64,000 bases of DNA from CAYYFX01 sp964571855 (GTDB taxonomy: Bacteria > ARS69), in the NCBI GenBank assembly GCA_964571855.1, contig CAZNDO010000002.1, positions 124,001 to 188,000 of the forward strand, in the 5' to 3' direction. Positions 46,779 through 55,783 of this stretch are shown here, one piece after another. Every line of letters starts with the position of its first letter. Position 1 is the first letter of the stretch. The translations under genes were made by a program, and so were the position numbers. The notes under the pieces were generated by a model that did not search any database, was not told where the DNA came from, and saw only the letters and a program-made list of their open reading frames with translations.

Positions 46779-47852
46779 TCATGCCGTCTGCTCGACGGCG
46801 AGGTTCGTTCCGAGGATCCGCGCGATCACCCGGGGGTCGTCCGGCGCGGAGCCCGCGCCGCGCGCGGTCCGCCCGAAGGTCACCCAGGCCACCGGCCGGG
46901 GCAGCGAGCGCGCGAGTTCCAGGAGGCGTCCCGGGCGCGCGATCTCGTCCAGCTTCGTGAGCACCACCTTCTCGAGGCCGAGCGGCGCGAAGCCGTCGAC
47001 CAGGCGCCGCAGCTCCTCGTCCTCCGTGGCGAGCGGCGCGACCAGCAGCACCTCGGGCGCGGGCAGCGAGAGGACGAGCGTGCGCAGCCAGTCCACGGCG
47101 CCCGGCTCGTCCGGCGTGCGGCCCGGCGTGTCCACCAGGAACCGCGCGCGCCGGCCGATCCGCGCCACCACCGACTCCATGCCGCCCTCCAGGAACGCCG
47201 TCTCGAAGGGGAGGTCCAGCGCCTCGGCGACCGCCGCGAGCGCGTCCTCGCCGCCGAGGCTCTCCCCGTCCGCGCACACCAGGACGGGCCGCTCGCCGCG
47301 GGCCACCGCCTCGGCGGCGATCTTGGCGAGCGTCGTGGTCTTGCCGGAGCCGGCGGGGCCCACCACCACCGTGGACCGCTCGCCCAGCCGCTCGACCGGG
47401 CCGCCCAGCGCGAGCGACGCCGCGAGCACGCGGCGCAGGCGGGCGAGCTCGTCGCCGCCGGCGTCGCCCTCGCGGGCGCGCGCGGCCAGCGCGCGCGAGA
47501 GGTTCTCCCCCACGCCGCGGCGCGCGAGCAGCGCGACGAGCGGATCCTCCGCGGGCCCGGCGGGTGCGGCCGCGGTCGCGGCCGGCGGCGGCGCCGGGAC
47601 CGCGGCGAGGCGCGCGGCCAGCGTCTCGCGCAGGGCCTCCACCTCGCGGCGCAGTTGCGCGATGGCCGCCTCCTCCACGGGCGGGGCCGCCGGTACGGCG
47701 GCTCCGGTCACGCGGACCTCGTACGTCGGCGGGGCGCCCGGGGGCGACACGCGGCGCGCGGAGACGAGGCGGGCATCGTCGCCCAGCTCCGTGCGGGCGC
47801 GACGCATCGCCTCCGCCGGGCTGCGGCCCTGGTAGCGGCGTTCGTTACTCAT
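46779..47852 (-). CDS. flhF: Flagellar SRP-type GTPase FlhF
   Basis: 357 aa. The N-terminus (YQGRSPAEAMRRARTELGDDA) is the conserved FlhF B domain start. The NG domain has G1 GPAGSGKTTTLAKIA, G3 DTPGR (DTAGR in most relatives) and G4 TKLDE. FlhF recruits the first flagellar basal-body parts to the pole and sets flagellar number together with FlhG. The ATG overlaps the flhA stop by 8 nt. The flhG partner is not adjacent. Confidence 0.93.
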   Translation of the reverse strand: MSNERRYQGRSPAEAMRRARTELGDDARLVSARRVSPPGAPPTYEVRVTGAAVPAAPPVEEAAIAQLRREVEALRETLAARLAAVPAPPPAATAAAPAGPAEDPLVALLARRGVGENLSRALAARAREGDAGGDELARLRRVLAASLALGGPVERLGERSTVVVGPAGSGKTTTLAKIAAEAVARGERPVLVCADGESLGGEDALAAVAEALDLPFETAFLEGGMESVVARIGRRARFLVDTPGRTPDEPGAVDWLRTLVLSLPAPEVLLVAPLATEDEELRRLVDGFAPLGLEKVVLTKLDEIARPGRLLELARSLPRPVAWVTFGRTARGAGSAPDDPRVIARILGTNLAVEQTA

Positions 47853-49914
47853 CGTTCCACCTCACCGTTCCGACCGTGGTGACCGGGGTTCCCGTGGCGA
47901 CTTCCGCGAAGGACAGCACCGCGACGTGCGGCAGGACGGGCTCGACCATGCGGCGCACCGCGCCGCGGATCCGCGAGGACGTGAGGATCACCGGCTGCCG
48001 TCCCGCGGCGACCGCCTTCTCGACGAGCTGGTGGATCCGCTCCACGAGGGCGCGGCCCTGCTCCGGCGGGAGCGCCACGTCGCCGCCGTGGCCGCCGAGC
48101 GCGTCCGCGAGCGCGGCCTCCGTGCGCGGCGACAGCGTGACGGTGGCGAGCGTGCCGTCGGTGTTGCGGTGCGACTCGCAGATGGCGCGGCCGAGCCCGG
48201 CGCGGCACAGCTCCACCAGGCGGTCCACGTCGCGCACGGAGCCCGCGTGATCGGCCAGCGTCTCCAGGATCGTGACGAGATCGCGGACGGACACGCGTTC
48301 GCGCAGCAGCCCGGCCAGGACCTTCTGCACGCCGCCGATCGAGAGCATGCCCGGGATCAGCTCCTCCACCACGGCGGCCGCGCGGTCCTTCACGCCGTCC
48401 AGGAGCTGCTTCACCTCCTGGCGGCCGAGGAGGGACGACGCGTGCGCCTTGATGATCTCGGTGAGGTGCGTGGCCACGACCGCGGAAGGCTCCACCACGG
48501 TGTAGCCGGCGGCGTCCGCGGTGTCGCGGTCGCCGCGCCCGATCCACACCGCCGGCAGCCCGAAGGCCGGCTCGCGGACGCGCAGGCCGCGCAGCTCGGC
48601 GGTGGCGGTGCCGGGGTTCATGGCGAGCAGGCGGTCGCGCTCCACCTCCGCGGTGCCGACGGTCACGCCGCGCACACGGATGCGGTACCGGTTCGGCTCC
48701 AGCTGGACGCTGTCGCGCACGTGCACGGGCGGCACGACGAAGCCCAGCTCCGCCGCCACCTGCCGCCGGATCATGGTGATGCGGTCCAGCAGGTCGCCGC
48801 CCTGTGCCGCGTCCACGAGCGGGATCAGCCCGTAGCCGATCTCCACCTCGAGGGCGTCCACGACGAGCAGGTCGTCCACGGGCGCCGGGCCGCGCGGGCC
48901 CTCCTCGACCGGGATCGTGCCGCCGGCGGCGCCCGCCGCGGCGGCGCGCGTCTCCGCGGCCTGCTGCCGGCGCAGCGTGGACCACCCGAGCGCCCCGGTC
49001 AGCGTGGCCAGCCCCAGGAACGGCAGCGTGGGAAGCCCCGGCACGAGGCCGAGGACCGCCACCATGCCGGACGCCACGAGCACCGCGTGCGGCTTGAGGA
49101 ACACCTGCTTCACGAGCTCGCCGCCGAGGTCCGTGTCGCCGGCCGCGCGCGTCACCAGCATGCCGGCCGCCACGCTGACCACGAGCGCGGGGATCTGCGT
49201 CACCAGGCCGTCGCCGACCGTCATGCGCGTGTAGGTGTGCAGCGCGTCCGCCAGCGGCATCCCGCGCTGGGCCACGCCGATGACGAACCCGCCCAGGATG
49301 TTGATGAGCGTGATCACGATGCCGGCGATGGCGTCGCCGCGAACGAACTTGGAGGCGCCGTCCATCGCGCCGTAGAAGTCCGCCTCCTGCGAGATCCGCT
49401 CGCGCCGCCGCCGCGCCTCCGCCTCGTCGATGAGCCCGGCGTTCAGGTCGGCGTCGATGGCCATCTGCTTGCCGGGCATCGCGTCCAGCGTGAACCGCGC
49501 GCCCACCTCGGCGATGCGGCCCGCGCCCTTCGTGATCACGACGAACTGGATGACCACGAGGATCGTGAAGATCACGAGCCCGATCACCGGGTTCCCGGCC
49601 ACCACGAACTCGCCGAAGCTCTCGATCACCCGTCCCGCGTAGCCGTTCGCCAGGATGAGCCGGGTGGACGCCACGTTGAGCGCGAGGCGCGTCAGCGTCA
49701 GCACGAGGAGCAGCGTGGGGAACACGGAGAACTCGAGCGGCTCGCGCGTGTACAGCGTGACCAGCAGCACGATCAGCGTGAACGCGATGTTGAAGGTCAG
49801 CGCCAGGTCCAGGAGCCCCGTGGGCACGGGGACCAGCATGACGGCCAGGATCAGGAACATCCCGATCGCCAGCAGCACGGAGCCCTCGCGGAGCGGCTTC
49901 AGGAGGGCGTTCAC
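47845..49914 (-). CDS. flhA: Flagellar export gate protein FlhA
   Basis: 689 aa. Eight N-terminal TM helices with the family signatures FNIAFTLIVLLVTLY, FPTLLLVLTLTRLALNVAST and ITKGAGRIAEVGARFTLDAM, then the cytoplasmic FHIPEP domain (about residues 340-689: VDALEVEIGYGLIPLVD..., LGFVVPPVHVRD). It forms the nonameric ring of the type III export gate. GTG start overlaps the flhB stop by 4 nt. Length and motifs are fully typical. Confidence 0.97.
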   Translation of the reverse strand: MNALLKPLREGSVLLAIGMFLILAVMLVPVPTGLLDLALTFNIAFTLIVLLVTLYTREPLEFSVFPTLLLVLTLTRLALNVASTRLILANGYAGRVIESFGEFVVAGNPVIGLVIFTILVVIQFVVITKGAGRIAEVGARFTLDAMPGKQMAIDADLNAGLIDEAEARRRRERISQEADFYGAMDGASKFVRGDAIAGIVITLINILGGFVIGVAQRGMPLADALHTYTRMTVGDGLVTQIPALVVSVAAGMLVTRAAGDTDLGGELVKQVFLKPHAVLVASGMVAVLGLVPGLPTLPFLGLATLTGALGWSTLRRQQAAETRAAAAGAAGGTIPVEEGPRGPAPVDDLLVVDALEVEIGYGLIPLVDAAQGGDLLDRITMIRRQVAAELGFVVPPVHVRDSVQLEPNRYRIRVRGVTVGTAEVERDRLLAMNPGTATAELRGLRVREPAFGLPAVWIGRGDRDTADAAGYTVVEPSAVVATHLTEIIKAHASSLLGRQEVKQLLDGVKDRAAAVVEELIPGMLSIGGVQKVLAGLLRERVSVRDLVTILETLADHAGSVRDVDRLVELCRAGLGRAICESHRNTDGTLATVTLSPRTEAALADALGGHGGDVALPPEQGRALVERIHQLVEKAVAAGRQPVILTSSRIRGAVRRMVEPVLPHVAVLSFAEVATGTPVTTVGTVRWNDE

Positions 49915-50990
49915 CGCACCCCTCCGGCCGCCCGGTCACGCTTGCGGTACACCACCGCCAGCAGCTCGGCGATCGCCTTGTAGAACGCCAGCGGGACCTC
50001 GCTCCCCACCTTGCAGGCCTTGTACAGTGCGCGCGCGAGCGGCGGATCCTCGATCACCGGGACGCCGGCCGCCTTCGCCAGCTCGCGGATGCGGGCGGCC
50101 AGGAGCCGCGCGCCCTTCGCCACGACGCGCGGGGCGCCCATCCGCTCCGGGTCGTACTTCAGGGCCACGGCGAAGTGGATCGGGTTCGTCACGACCACGT
50201 CCGCCGTCTTCACGTCGCTCAGCATGCGCCGGCGCGTCATGTCCATCTGCCGGGACCGGATCTTGGACTTGAGGACCGGATCGCCCTCGTGCTGCTTGAA
50301 CTCCTCCTTCAGCTCCTGGCGGGTCATGCGCAACCGCTGCTCCCAGTCCCAGCGCTGGAAGAAGAAGTCCAGGAGCGCGAGCACGGCCAGGGCCGCGATG
50401 GCGGCGGCGGCCAGGCGCAGCATCGTGGCGAGCATCCAGCCGTAGGAGGCCTCCGGCGGCGCCACGGCGAGCGGCACGAACTGCGGCGCCACCTTGACCA
50501 GCGCCCAGCCGACCACGCCGCCCACGACCGCGATCTTCAGGAGCGCCTTCGCCAGCTCCACGAGCGCGCGCTTCGAGAAGATGCGCGACATCCCCGCGGC
50601 CGGCGAGATGCGCGCCAGCTTCGGGCTCACGGCCTTGCCCGAGATCAGGAAGCCGTTCTGCGCGACGCTGGCGCCCACGCCCGCCACCGCGACCAGCCCG
50701 GCGAACGGGAGGAGGAGCAGCGCGAGGGCCCCGAACAGGCGCGTGGCGAGCTGCGGCACGGTGGCCGCGTCGATCGTGATCGTGGCGATGGATCCGAGGT
50801 AGCCGCGGAGAACGCCGGCGAGGCCGTTCGCGATGCCCGGGCCGAACGCCGCGAGGGCGCCGAACGCCACGGCGAGGCCGACCACGGAGACGACCTCCGT
50901 GGACTTCGCCACGTTGCCCTCGGACCGGGCCATCGCGCGGCGGCGCGGGGTCGCGGCCTCGGTGCGTTCCTGTCCGGATTCCTCGGCCAT
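49911..50990 (-). CDS. flhB: Flagellar export switch protein FlhB, variant NPIH cleavage site
   Basis: 359 aa. The N-terminus ERTEAATPRRRAMARSEGNV is classical FlhB, followed by four TM helices and the cytoplasmic domain (MTRQELKEEFKQHEGDP). The autocleavage site reads NPIH (50175-50186) instead of the near-universal NPTH; Asn and Pro, between which cleavage occurs, are kept. FlhB switches export from rod/hook to filament substrates together with FliK. ATG has GGAGGGG immediately upstream. Confidence 0.95.
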   Translation of the reverse strand: MAEESGQERTEAATPRRRAMARSEGNVAKSTEVVSVVGLAVAFGALAAFGPGIANGLAGVLRGYLGSIATITIDAATVPQLATRLFGALALLLLPFAGLVAVAGVGASVAQNGFLISGKAVSPKLARISPAAGMSRIFSKRALVELAKALLKIAVVGGVVGWALVKVAPQFVPLAVAPPEASYGWMLATMLRLAAAAIAALAVLALLDFFFQRWDWEQRLRMTRQELKEEFKQHEGDPVLKSKIRSRQMDMTRRRMLSDVKTADVVVTNPIHFAVALKYDPERMGAPRVVAKGARLLAARIRELAKAAGVPVIEDPPLARALYKACKVGSEVPLAFYKAIAELLAVVYRKRDRAAGGVR

Positions 50991-50999
50991 CGCCCCCTC

Positions 51000-51779
51000 C
51001 TAGACCGCCGCGACCAGCGCGGCGAGACGGGTGACGAGGTCGAGCACCTCGCGGCGCGCGATCTCGGCCAGGAACGGGACCGCGGCGATCACCGCGAGCA
51101 TGCCGGCGGCGATCTGCACGGGGAACCCGACGAGGAACACGTTCATCTGCGGCACCGTGCGGGCCAGGATGCCGAGCCCGAGCGACGTGGCCAGCAGGAT
51201 GCCGACCGCCGGCGCCGCGATGCCGAGCGCGCGGGAGATGGTCCCGGCGGTGACGGCGCTCAGCCCGCGGGAGACGTCCCCGAAGGCGACGACGTGTCCC
51301 GGAGGCGCCAGCTGCACGCTCGCGGAGAGCGCGCGCAGGAGCTGGTGGTGGCCGTCCAGCATCAGGAACAGCGTGGCGCCGCACAGCCAGTACCAGCGCG
51401 CCAGCACGGTGGTGCGCATGGGCTGCAGGGGATCGATGAGGGACGCGATGCCGAGCCCCATCTGCACGGCGACCATCTCCCCCGCCATCTCGAAGACGAG
51501 GAGCACGAGCCGCGCCAGGAATCCCATCGCCGCGCCGATGGCGACCTCGCCGACGGCCATCGTGACGAGCGCGGGCAGGCCGGACGGCGCCGCGTCCGGC
51601 GCCGGCGCGAGCGGCACGAGCAGGAGCGCGAGCACGCCCGTGAACAGCGCGCGGACGGGACGCGGCACCATCGAGTCGCCGAACAGCGGCGCCGCGGCCA
51701 CCAGCCCGCCGCAGCGCGCGAGCAGCAGCCCGAACACGAGCAGCGTCTCCGGGCGCAGGGCGCCGGCCAGCGCGCTCAT
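51000..51779 (-). CDS. fliR: Flagellar export gate protein FliR
   Basis: 259 aa, six hydrophobic helices. GLLLARCGGLVAAAPLFGD, GEVAIGAAMGFLARLVLLVFEMAGE and QMGLGIASLIDP are typical FliR segments, and VPQMNVFLVGFPVQI closes the family pattern. FliR forms the core of the export gate with FliP and FliQ. The ATG at 51779 overlaps the fliQ stop by 4 nt, which fixes the start. Confidence 0.95.
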   Translation of the reverse strand: MSALAGALRPETLLVFGLLLARCGGLVAAAPLFGDSMVPRPVRALFTGVLALLLVPLAPAPDAAPSGLPALVTMAVGEVAIGAAMGFLARLVLLVFEMAGEMVAVQMGLGIASLIDPLQPMRTTVLARWYWLCGATLFLMLDGHHQLLRALSASVQLAPPGHVVAFGDVSRGLSAVTAGTISRALGIAAPAVGILLATSLGLGILARTVPQMNVFLVGFPVQIAAGMLAVIAAVPFLAEIARREVLDLVTRLAALVAAV

Positions 51780-52042
51780 ACCCACGCCCCCAGGTTGCCG
51801 AGGATCTGCGTGGTGAAGCGGGTCATCAGGCCGAGCATCCACGGCATCGCGAGGATCAGCGCCAGCAGCACGCCCAGGATCTTGGGGATGAACGTGAGTG
51901 TCATCTCCTGGATGGACGTGACCGCCTGGAACACGCTGATCGCGAGGCCGATCACGAGGCCGGCGGCCAGCATCGGCGACGCGAGCAGCAGCGCCGTGAT
52001 CAGCGCCTGGCGGAAGAGGTCGAGGGCGGCGTCGGCGGTCAT
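51776..52042 (-). CDS. fliQ: Flagellar export gate protein FliQ
   Basis: 88 aa with two TM helices. DLFRQALITALLLASPMLAAGLVIGL (split here by its turn) and FQAVTSIQEMTLTFIPKILG are the highly conserved FliQ helices. Length equals the family norm. It starts 5 nt after the fliP stop and couples to fliR. Confidence 0.95.
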   Translation of the reverse strand: MTADAALDLFRQALITALLLASPMLAAGLVIGLAISVFQAVTSIQEMTLTFIPKILGVLLALILAMPWMLGLMTRFTTQILGNLGAWV

Positions 52043-52047
52043 GCGCG

Positions 52048-52809
52048 TCAGCTCGCGAAGCTCGAGGCGAGCGAACGCACCACGAGGTGCCACCCGTCCA
52101 CGAGCACGAAGAGGAGGATCTTGAACGGCAGCGAGATCAGCACGGGCGGCAGCATGAGCATGCCCATGGACATGAGCACCGACGCCACGACCATGTCGAT
52201 CACGAGGAACGGCAGGTACAGCACGAAGCCCATCTGGAACGCCGTGCGCAGCTCCGAGATCACGAAGCCGGGCACGATGATCTCCAGGCCCAGGTCCTCG
52301 GGCGCCGCGGGCGGCTCCTGCCCGCGGAGATCCACGAACAGCGCCAGGTCCTTCTCGCGCGTGTTGCGCAGCATGAACCCCTTGAGCTGGTCGGTGGCGC
52401 GGTCGAAGGCCACGTCGCCGCCGATCTCGCCGGCCAGGTACGGCTGCAGCGCGCCGTGGTGGACCTCCTCGAACGTGGGCGCCATCACGAAGAACGTGAG
52501 GAAGAGCGACAGGCCGACGAGGATCTGGTTCGGCGGGAGCTGCTGCGTGCCGAGCGCCGTGCGCAGGAAGGACAGGACGACGACGATGCGCGTGAACGAC
52601 GTCGTCAGCACGAGGATCGCCGGCGCGAGCGACAGGATCGTCATCAACGCGAGGATCTGCAGCGACGTGGCGATCTTCGTCGGCTCGGTGGTGTCCGTGA
52701 GGCCCACGGACAGCGTGGGCACGGGCAGCGGGCTCTGGGCGGCGGCCGGTGCGGCCGCCAGCGCCACGAGGAGCGCGCCGATGAGGAACCCCGGGGACTT
52801 CAACGACAA
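52048..52809 (-). CDS. fliP: Flagellar export gate protein FliP
   Basis: 253 aa. A signal peptide (FLIGALLVALAAAPAAAQ) and four TM helices; TSFTRIVVVLSFLRTALGTQQ, PPNQILVGLSLFLTFFVMAPT and YLPFLVIDMVVASVLMSMGM are diagnostic. The start is a TTG: 52809 is favoured because GGAG lies 8 nt before it, with TTG at 52815 and 52803 as alternatives. Earlier in-frame ATGs lie at or before the sigma-54 promoter. First gene of the transcript running fliP to the FliN/FliY-like gene. Confidence 0.93.
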   Translation of the reverse strand: MSLKSPGFLIGALLVALAAAPAAAQSPLPVPTLSVGLTDTTEPTKIATSLQILALMTILSLAPAILVLTTSFTRIVVVLSFLRTALGTQQLPPNQILVGLSLFLTFFVMAPTFEEVHHGALQPYLAGEIGGDVAFDRATDQLKGFMLRNTREKDLALFVDLRGQEPPAAPEDLGLEIIVPGFVISELRTAFQMGFVLYLPFLVIDMVVASVLMSMGMLMLPPVLISLPFKILLFVLVDGWHLVVRSLASSFAS

Positions 52810-52861
52810 GCGCAACGCTCCTCGCCAAGGATGTTCGCGGTCTCGCGGCCGAGTCCGTTTC

Positions 52862-52877
52862 TGCAAAGGCGGTGCCA
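52862..52877 (-). promoter_or_regulatory. Consensus sigma-54 promoter before fliP
   Basis: On the minus strand TGGCAC (52877-52872), five bases, TTGCA (52866-52862): a perfect -24/-12 element with GG-N10-GC spacing. The start would be near 52850, about 40 nt before the fliP TTG. The 196-nt gap around it is the largest in the flagellar locus. Short inverted repeats upstream (around 52903-52925) might be activator sites. Confidence 0.8.
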
Positions 52878-53005
52878 GCATCTGCGATCCATGGCCGTTC
52901 GAGGCAAAGGCTTCCCGGCCTTGCACTTAGGCCCGCCCCCGTCGTCCCGCCGGGGGAATCGCGCGCCCCGGACTGGTCAGGGATTGGGCAGCGGCCAGTT
53001 TCCGG

Positions 53006-53437
53006 TCAGGAGGAAATGGTCAAGGTTCGGACGTTGGCGGCACGCGCGACGGGCGCCGGGACCTCCGCGGCGTCGCCGGGCTCGAGCTCCGCGAGCAGCT
53101 CCATGCGCGCGTCGGTGATGCCCACCACGAGGCGGCGGGCGCCGGCCCGCACGAGGCGGATCTCGCGCCGACCGCCCACGTCCAGGCGGTCCAGCGTCTC
53201 GAGTCCGCGCTGCGAGGCGCCGAAGCGCGCGCTCATCCGCGCGCGTCGCGCGAGCGCGGCCAGCGCCAGCAGGAGCGCCAGCACCAGCGCGAGCGAGGCG
53301 GCCACGCGGACGAGCGAGAGTCCGAGCTCGGGGAGTGCGCCGGGGTCCGCGGCGAGCGCCGGGACGGGCAGCGCGACGGTCAGCAGGAGGGTCGGGAGGA
53401 GCGCTCGGACGTCAGGCGGGACCCGCGGGCTTCGCAT
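53006..53437 (-). CDS. fliO: Flagellar biosynthetic protein FliO
   Basis: 143 aa. A signal-like helix (ALLPTLLLTVALPVPALAA) and a TM helix (AASLALVLALLLALAALARR) precede a small cytoplasmic domain (LETLDRLDVGGRREIRLVRAGARRL, interrupted by Gly) with the FliO pattern of repeated basic strands. FliO helps assemble FliP rings. It overlaps the end of fliN by 26 nt and ends 195 nt before fliP, from which it is separated by the sigma-54 promoter. Confidence 0.85.
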   Translation of the reverse strand: MRSPRVPPDVRALLPTLLLTVALPVPALAADPGALPELGLSLVRVAASLALVLALLLALAALARRARMSARFGASQRGLETLDRLDVGGRREIRLVRAGARRLVVGITDARMELLAELEPGDAAEVPAPVARAANVRTLTISS

Positions 53438-53777
53438 GGGGCTCGGTTCCTCCGGCGTGCGCGCGCGCGGGTCGACCGAGGATCTCCGTGATCCTCACGG
53501 CGAACCGCTCTCCGTGCACCCGGACCTCCCCCTTCGCAACGGGCGTGCCATTGGCGGTCACCGGGATGGACTCCCCGGTGAGCCGGTCCAGCATGAGCAC
53601 CGAGCCGGGCGCGAGATCCAGGATCTCGCGCAGGCTCGTGTCCACGCAGCCGAGCGGCGCCTCCAGGCGCAGCGGCACGTCCCCCAGCGCATCGACCGTG
53701 AAGAACGGCTTCGCGCCGGGACGTTTCTCCGCGGCGAGCACCGGGAGGGCGGCCGTGGGCTCCGCGGGCGCGCTCAT
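53412..53777 (-). CDS. fliN: Flagellar motor switch protein FliN
   Basis: 121 aa. A SpoA domain covers residues ~30-105 (LGDVPLRLEAPLGCVDTSLR, LDLAPGSVLMLDRLTGE, VRVHGERFAVRITEI). The conserved GE-x-x-V and ILDLAPGS features are normal. FliN forms the base of the C-ring and binds FliH. It starts 1 nt after the fliL stop. It is the smaller of the two FliN-type proteins in this locus. Confidence 0.9.
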   Translation of the reverse strand: MSAPAEPTAALPVLAAEKRPGAKPFFTVDALGDVPLRLEAPLGCVDTSLREILDLAPGSVLMLDRLTGESIPVTANGTPVAKGEVRVHGERFAVRITEILGRPARAHAGGTEPHAKPAGPA

Positions 53778-53778
53778 G

Positions 53779-54240
53779 CTACTGGACCAGGAATTCGGTG
53801 AAGAACAGGTCGCGGAACTCGCCGCCGGAGACGTCGGCGTTGAGCGTCCGCAGGATCTCCGTCTTGAGCGAGTCGCGCGCGCCGGGCGCCGTCAACTGGT
53901 CCATGTCCTTCGTGGAGAGGAGATCGATCACGCGGCCGCGGAACACCGGCATCCACTCCTCCGCCTTCTCGGCCAGCTCCTTCCCGTCCATCTCCAGCGT
54001 GAGCGACGTGCGGCAGAAGCGCCGGCCCTTCGAGCCGGCGACGTTCACCAGGATCTCGTCCATGGCGAGCAGGGGGCCGAGCTCGTGCTTCGTCCCTTCC
54101 TCCGCGTCCGCCTCCGCCTTCTGCCAGGGCAGCGGCTCGCCGCGCATCTGCGGACCGATGACGAACGTGGTCACGCCCCACGCCGCGGCGCCCTGCACCA
54201 CGACGGCGGCGGCCACCAGGATGAGCTTCTTGCGGGTCAC
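53779..54240 (-). CDS. fliL: Flagellar basal body-associated protein FliL
   Basis: 153 aa, GTG start behind GGAGGT. One N-terminal TM helix (LILVAAAVVVQGAAAWGVTT) and a periplasmic stomatin-like domain: MDEILVNVAGSKGRRFCRTS, LTLEMDG, VIDLLSTKDMDQLTAPGARD and LKTEILRTLN match FliL. It surrounds the stator units and stabilises torque. Placed after motA and motB, a common arrangement. Confidence 0.92.
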   Translation of the reverse strand: MTRKKLILVAAAVVVQGAAAWGVTTFVIGPQMRGEPLPWQKAEADAEEGTKHELGPLLAMDEILVNVAGSKGRRFCRTSLTLEMDGKELAEKAEEWMPVFRGRVIDLLSTKDMDQLTAPGARDSLKTEILRTLNADVSGGEFRDLFFTEFLVQ

Positions 54241-54291
54241 CCGAGACCTCCACGAGCGGGCGCGGCGAACCCCCCGCGGGATGCGGCCGCG

Positions 54292-54981
54292 TCACTCGGC
54301 ACCCACCATATCGGCCGGTCCGAGGCGCTTCTCGACCACGAATTCCACGCGGCGGTTCTTCCGGCGGTGCTCCTCGGTGTCGTTGGGGACGAGGGGCCGG
54401 AACTCGCCGCAGGCCAGGGCGCCCAGGCGCTCCGGCCGGATCCCGCGGGCGGTGAGGGCCGAGATCACGGTCAGGGCGCGCGCGGAGGACAGCCCCCAGT
54501 TGTCCCGGAAGGGGGAGCCGGCGCCCACCGGCAGGTCGCAGGTGTGCCCCTCGACGCGGACGTTGCCGTCCACGCCCGCCAGCGCCTTCGCCACCTTGTC
54601 CATGACGGGCGCCGCCTCCGGCACCAGCTCGGCGCGCCCCAGGTCGAACAGCAGCCCGGAGTCCACGCGCAGGACCAGGCGGTCGCCGAAGGCCTGCACG
54701 GACATCCCCTCGATCTCCTGCTGCTCCAGCTCCTCCTGGATCCGCGACAGCGCGTCCGGGTCGCCCGGCGTGGGCGTCGCGCCCTCGAAGGTGACCGGGA
54801 CGCGGAACGCGCGCTGGATGGAGTTCATGGCGTCGGCGAACTTCTTCTCGTTCAGCGTGGAGAATGCCTGCAGCACGATGAAGAACACGAGGAGCAGCGA
54901 GATCATGTCGGCCCACGTCGTGAGCCACTCCTGGCCGCCGCAGTCGCACGGGGTCTCGCTCTCGAGGTCCGGATCGCTCAC
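54292..54981 (-). CDS. motB: Stator protein MotB
   Basis: 229 aa, GTG start. A single TM helix carries the essential proton/sodium-binding Asp (TTWADMISLLLVFFIVL, Asp25). The C-terminal OmpA-like peptidoglycan-binding domain follows (VRVEGHTCDLPVG, SSARALTVISALTARGI, ENRRV-type NRRVEF). The N-terminus has two Cys (PCDCGG), which is unusual before the TM helix. It anchors the stator to peptidoglycan. Ten nt separate it from motA. Confidence 0.94.
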   Translation of the reverse strand: MSDPDLESETPCDCGGQEWLTTWADMISLLLVFFIVLQAFSTLNEKKFADAMNSIQRAFRVPVTFEGATPTPGDPDALSRIQEELEQQEIEGMSVQAFGDRLVLRVDSGLLFDLGRAELVPEAAPVMDKVAKALAGVDGNVRVEGHTCDLPVGAGSPFRDNWGLSSARALTVISALTARGIRPERLGALACGEFRPLVPNDTEEHRRKNRRVEFVVEKRLGPADMVGAE

Positions 54982-54990
54982 GGGGCCCTC

Positions 54991-55764
54991 CTACGCGGCC
55001 GCCTTCTCCGTCACCGGCCGGCTGGCGGGCGACAGGAAGGTCTGCAGCTTCTCCTTCACGATGCGCGGGCTGTCCCCGGCCTGGATGGACGTGACGCCCT
55101 CGATCACGAGCCGGCGGATCATCTTCTCCTCGTTGGAGCGGACCTTGAGCTTGCCGGCCAGCGGCAGGAAGAGGCAGTTCGCGAGGAACGATCCCCAGAA
55201 CGACGTGACGAGCGCCACGGCCATGGCACCGCCGATGGAGCTGGGGTCGTCCAGCTTCTGCAGCATCTGGATGAGGCCGATCAGGGTCCCGATCATGCCG
55301 AAGGCGGGCGCGAACGAGCCCCCCGCCTTCAGGATGTCCTGGCCCGTGGCATGCCGGTCCTCCAGGGACCTGAGCTCCAGTCGCAGGATCCCGCCCAGCA
55401 GTTCCGGGTCCGTCCCGTCCACCGCGAGGCGCAGTCCCTTGCGGAGGAACTCGTCCGGCGCCTTCTCGGCTTCCTCCTCCAGCGCGAGCATGCCGTCGCG
55501 GCGGGCGATCTCGGCGTACCGCGCGATCAGCTCCAGGATCTCCCGCGGGCTCGGCGCCTTGTGCGTGAACGCCTTCGCCACGATCCCGGGCACGGCCCGC
55601 GCCATCGGGAGCGGGTACGACATCAGGATGGCCGCGGTGACGCCGCCGAAGACGATCATGATGGACGGGATGTCCAGGAACAGGAGCACGCCGCCACCCA
55701 TCACGATGGCGACGAACACGAGTCCCATCCCGATGCAGATGCCTACGACGGTTCCGAGATCCAC
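54991..55764 (-). CDS. motA: Stator protein MotA
   Basis: 257 aa, GTG start with GGAGG 5 nt upstream. Four TM helices: GICIGMGLVFVAIVMGGG, SIMIVFGGVTAAILMSYP, and the pair with the conserved Pro in PAFGMIGTLIGLIQML. The cytoplasmic loop keeps the charged torque residues (ARRDGMLALEEEAEK). Forms the ion channel with MotB. Proton or sodium use cannot be decided from sequence by eye. Confidence 0.95.
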   Translation of the reverse strand: MDLGTVVGICIGMGLVFVAIVMGGGVLLFLDIPSIMIVFGGVTAAILMSYPLPMARAVPGIVAKAFTHKAPSPREILELIARYAEIARRDGMLALEEEAEKAPDEFLRKGLRLAVDGTDPELLGGILRLELRSLEDRHATGQDILKAGGSFAPAFGMIGTLIGLIQMLQKLDDPSSIGGAMAVALVTSFWGSFLANCLFLPLAGKLKVRSNEEKMIRRLVIEGVTSIQAGDSPRIVKEKLQTFLSPASRPVTEKAAA

Positions 55765-55783
55765 GTCAGCCTCCGGGAGCGGT

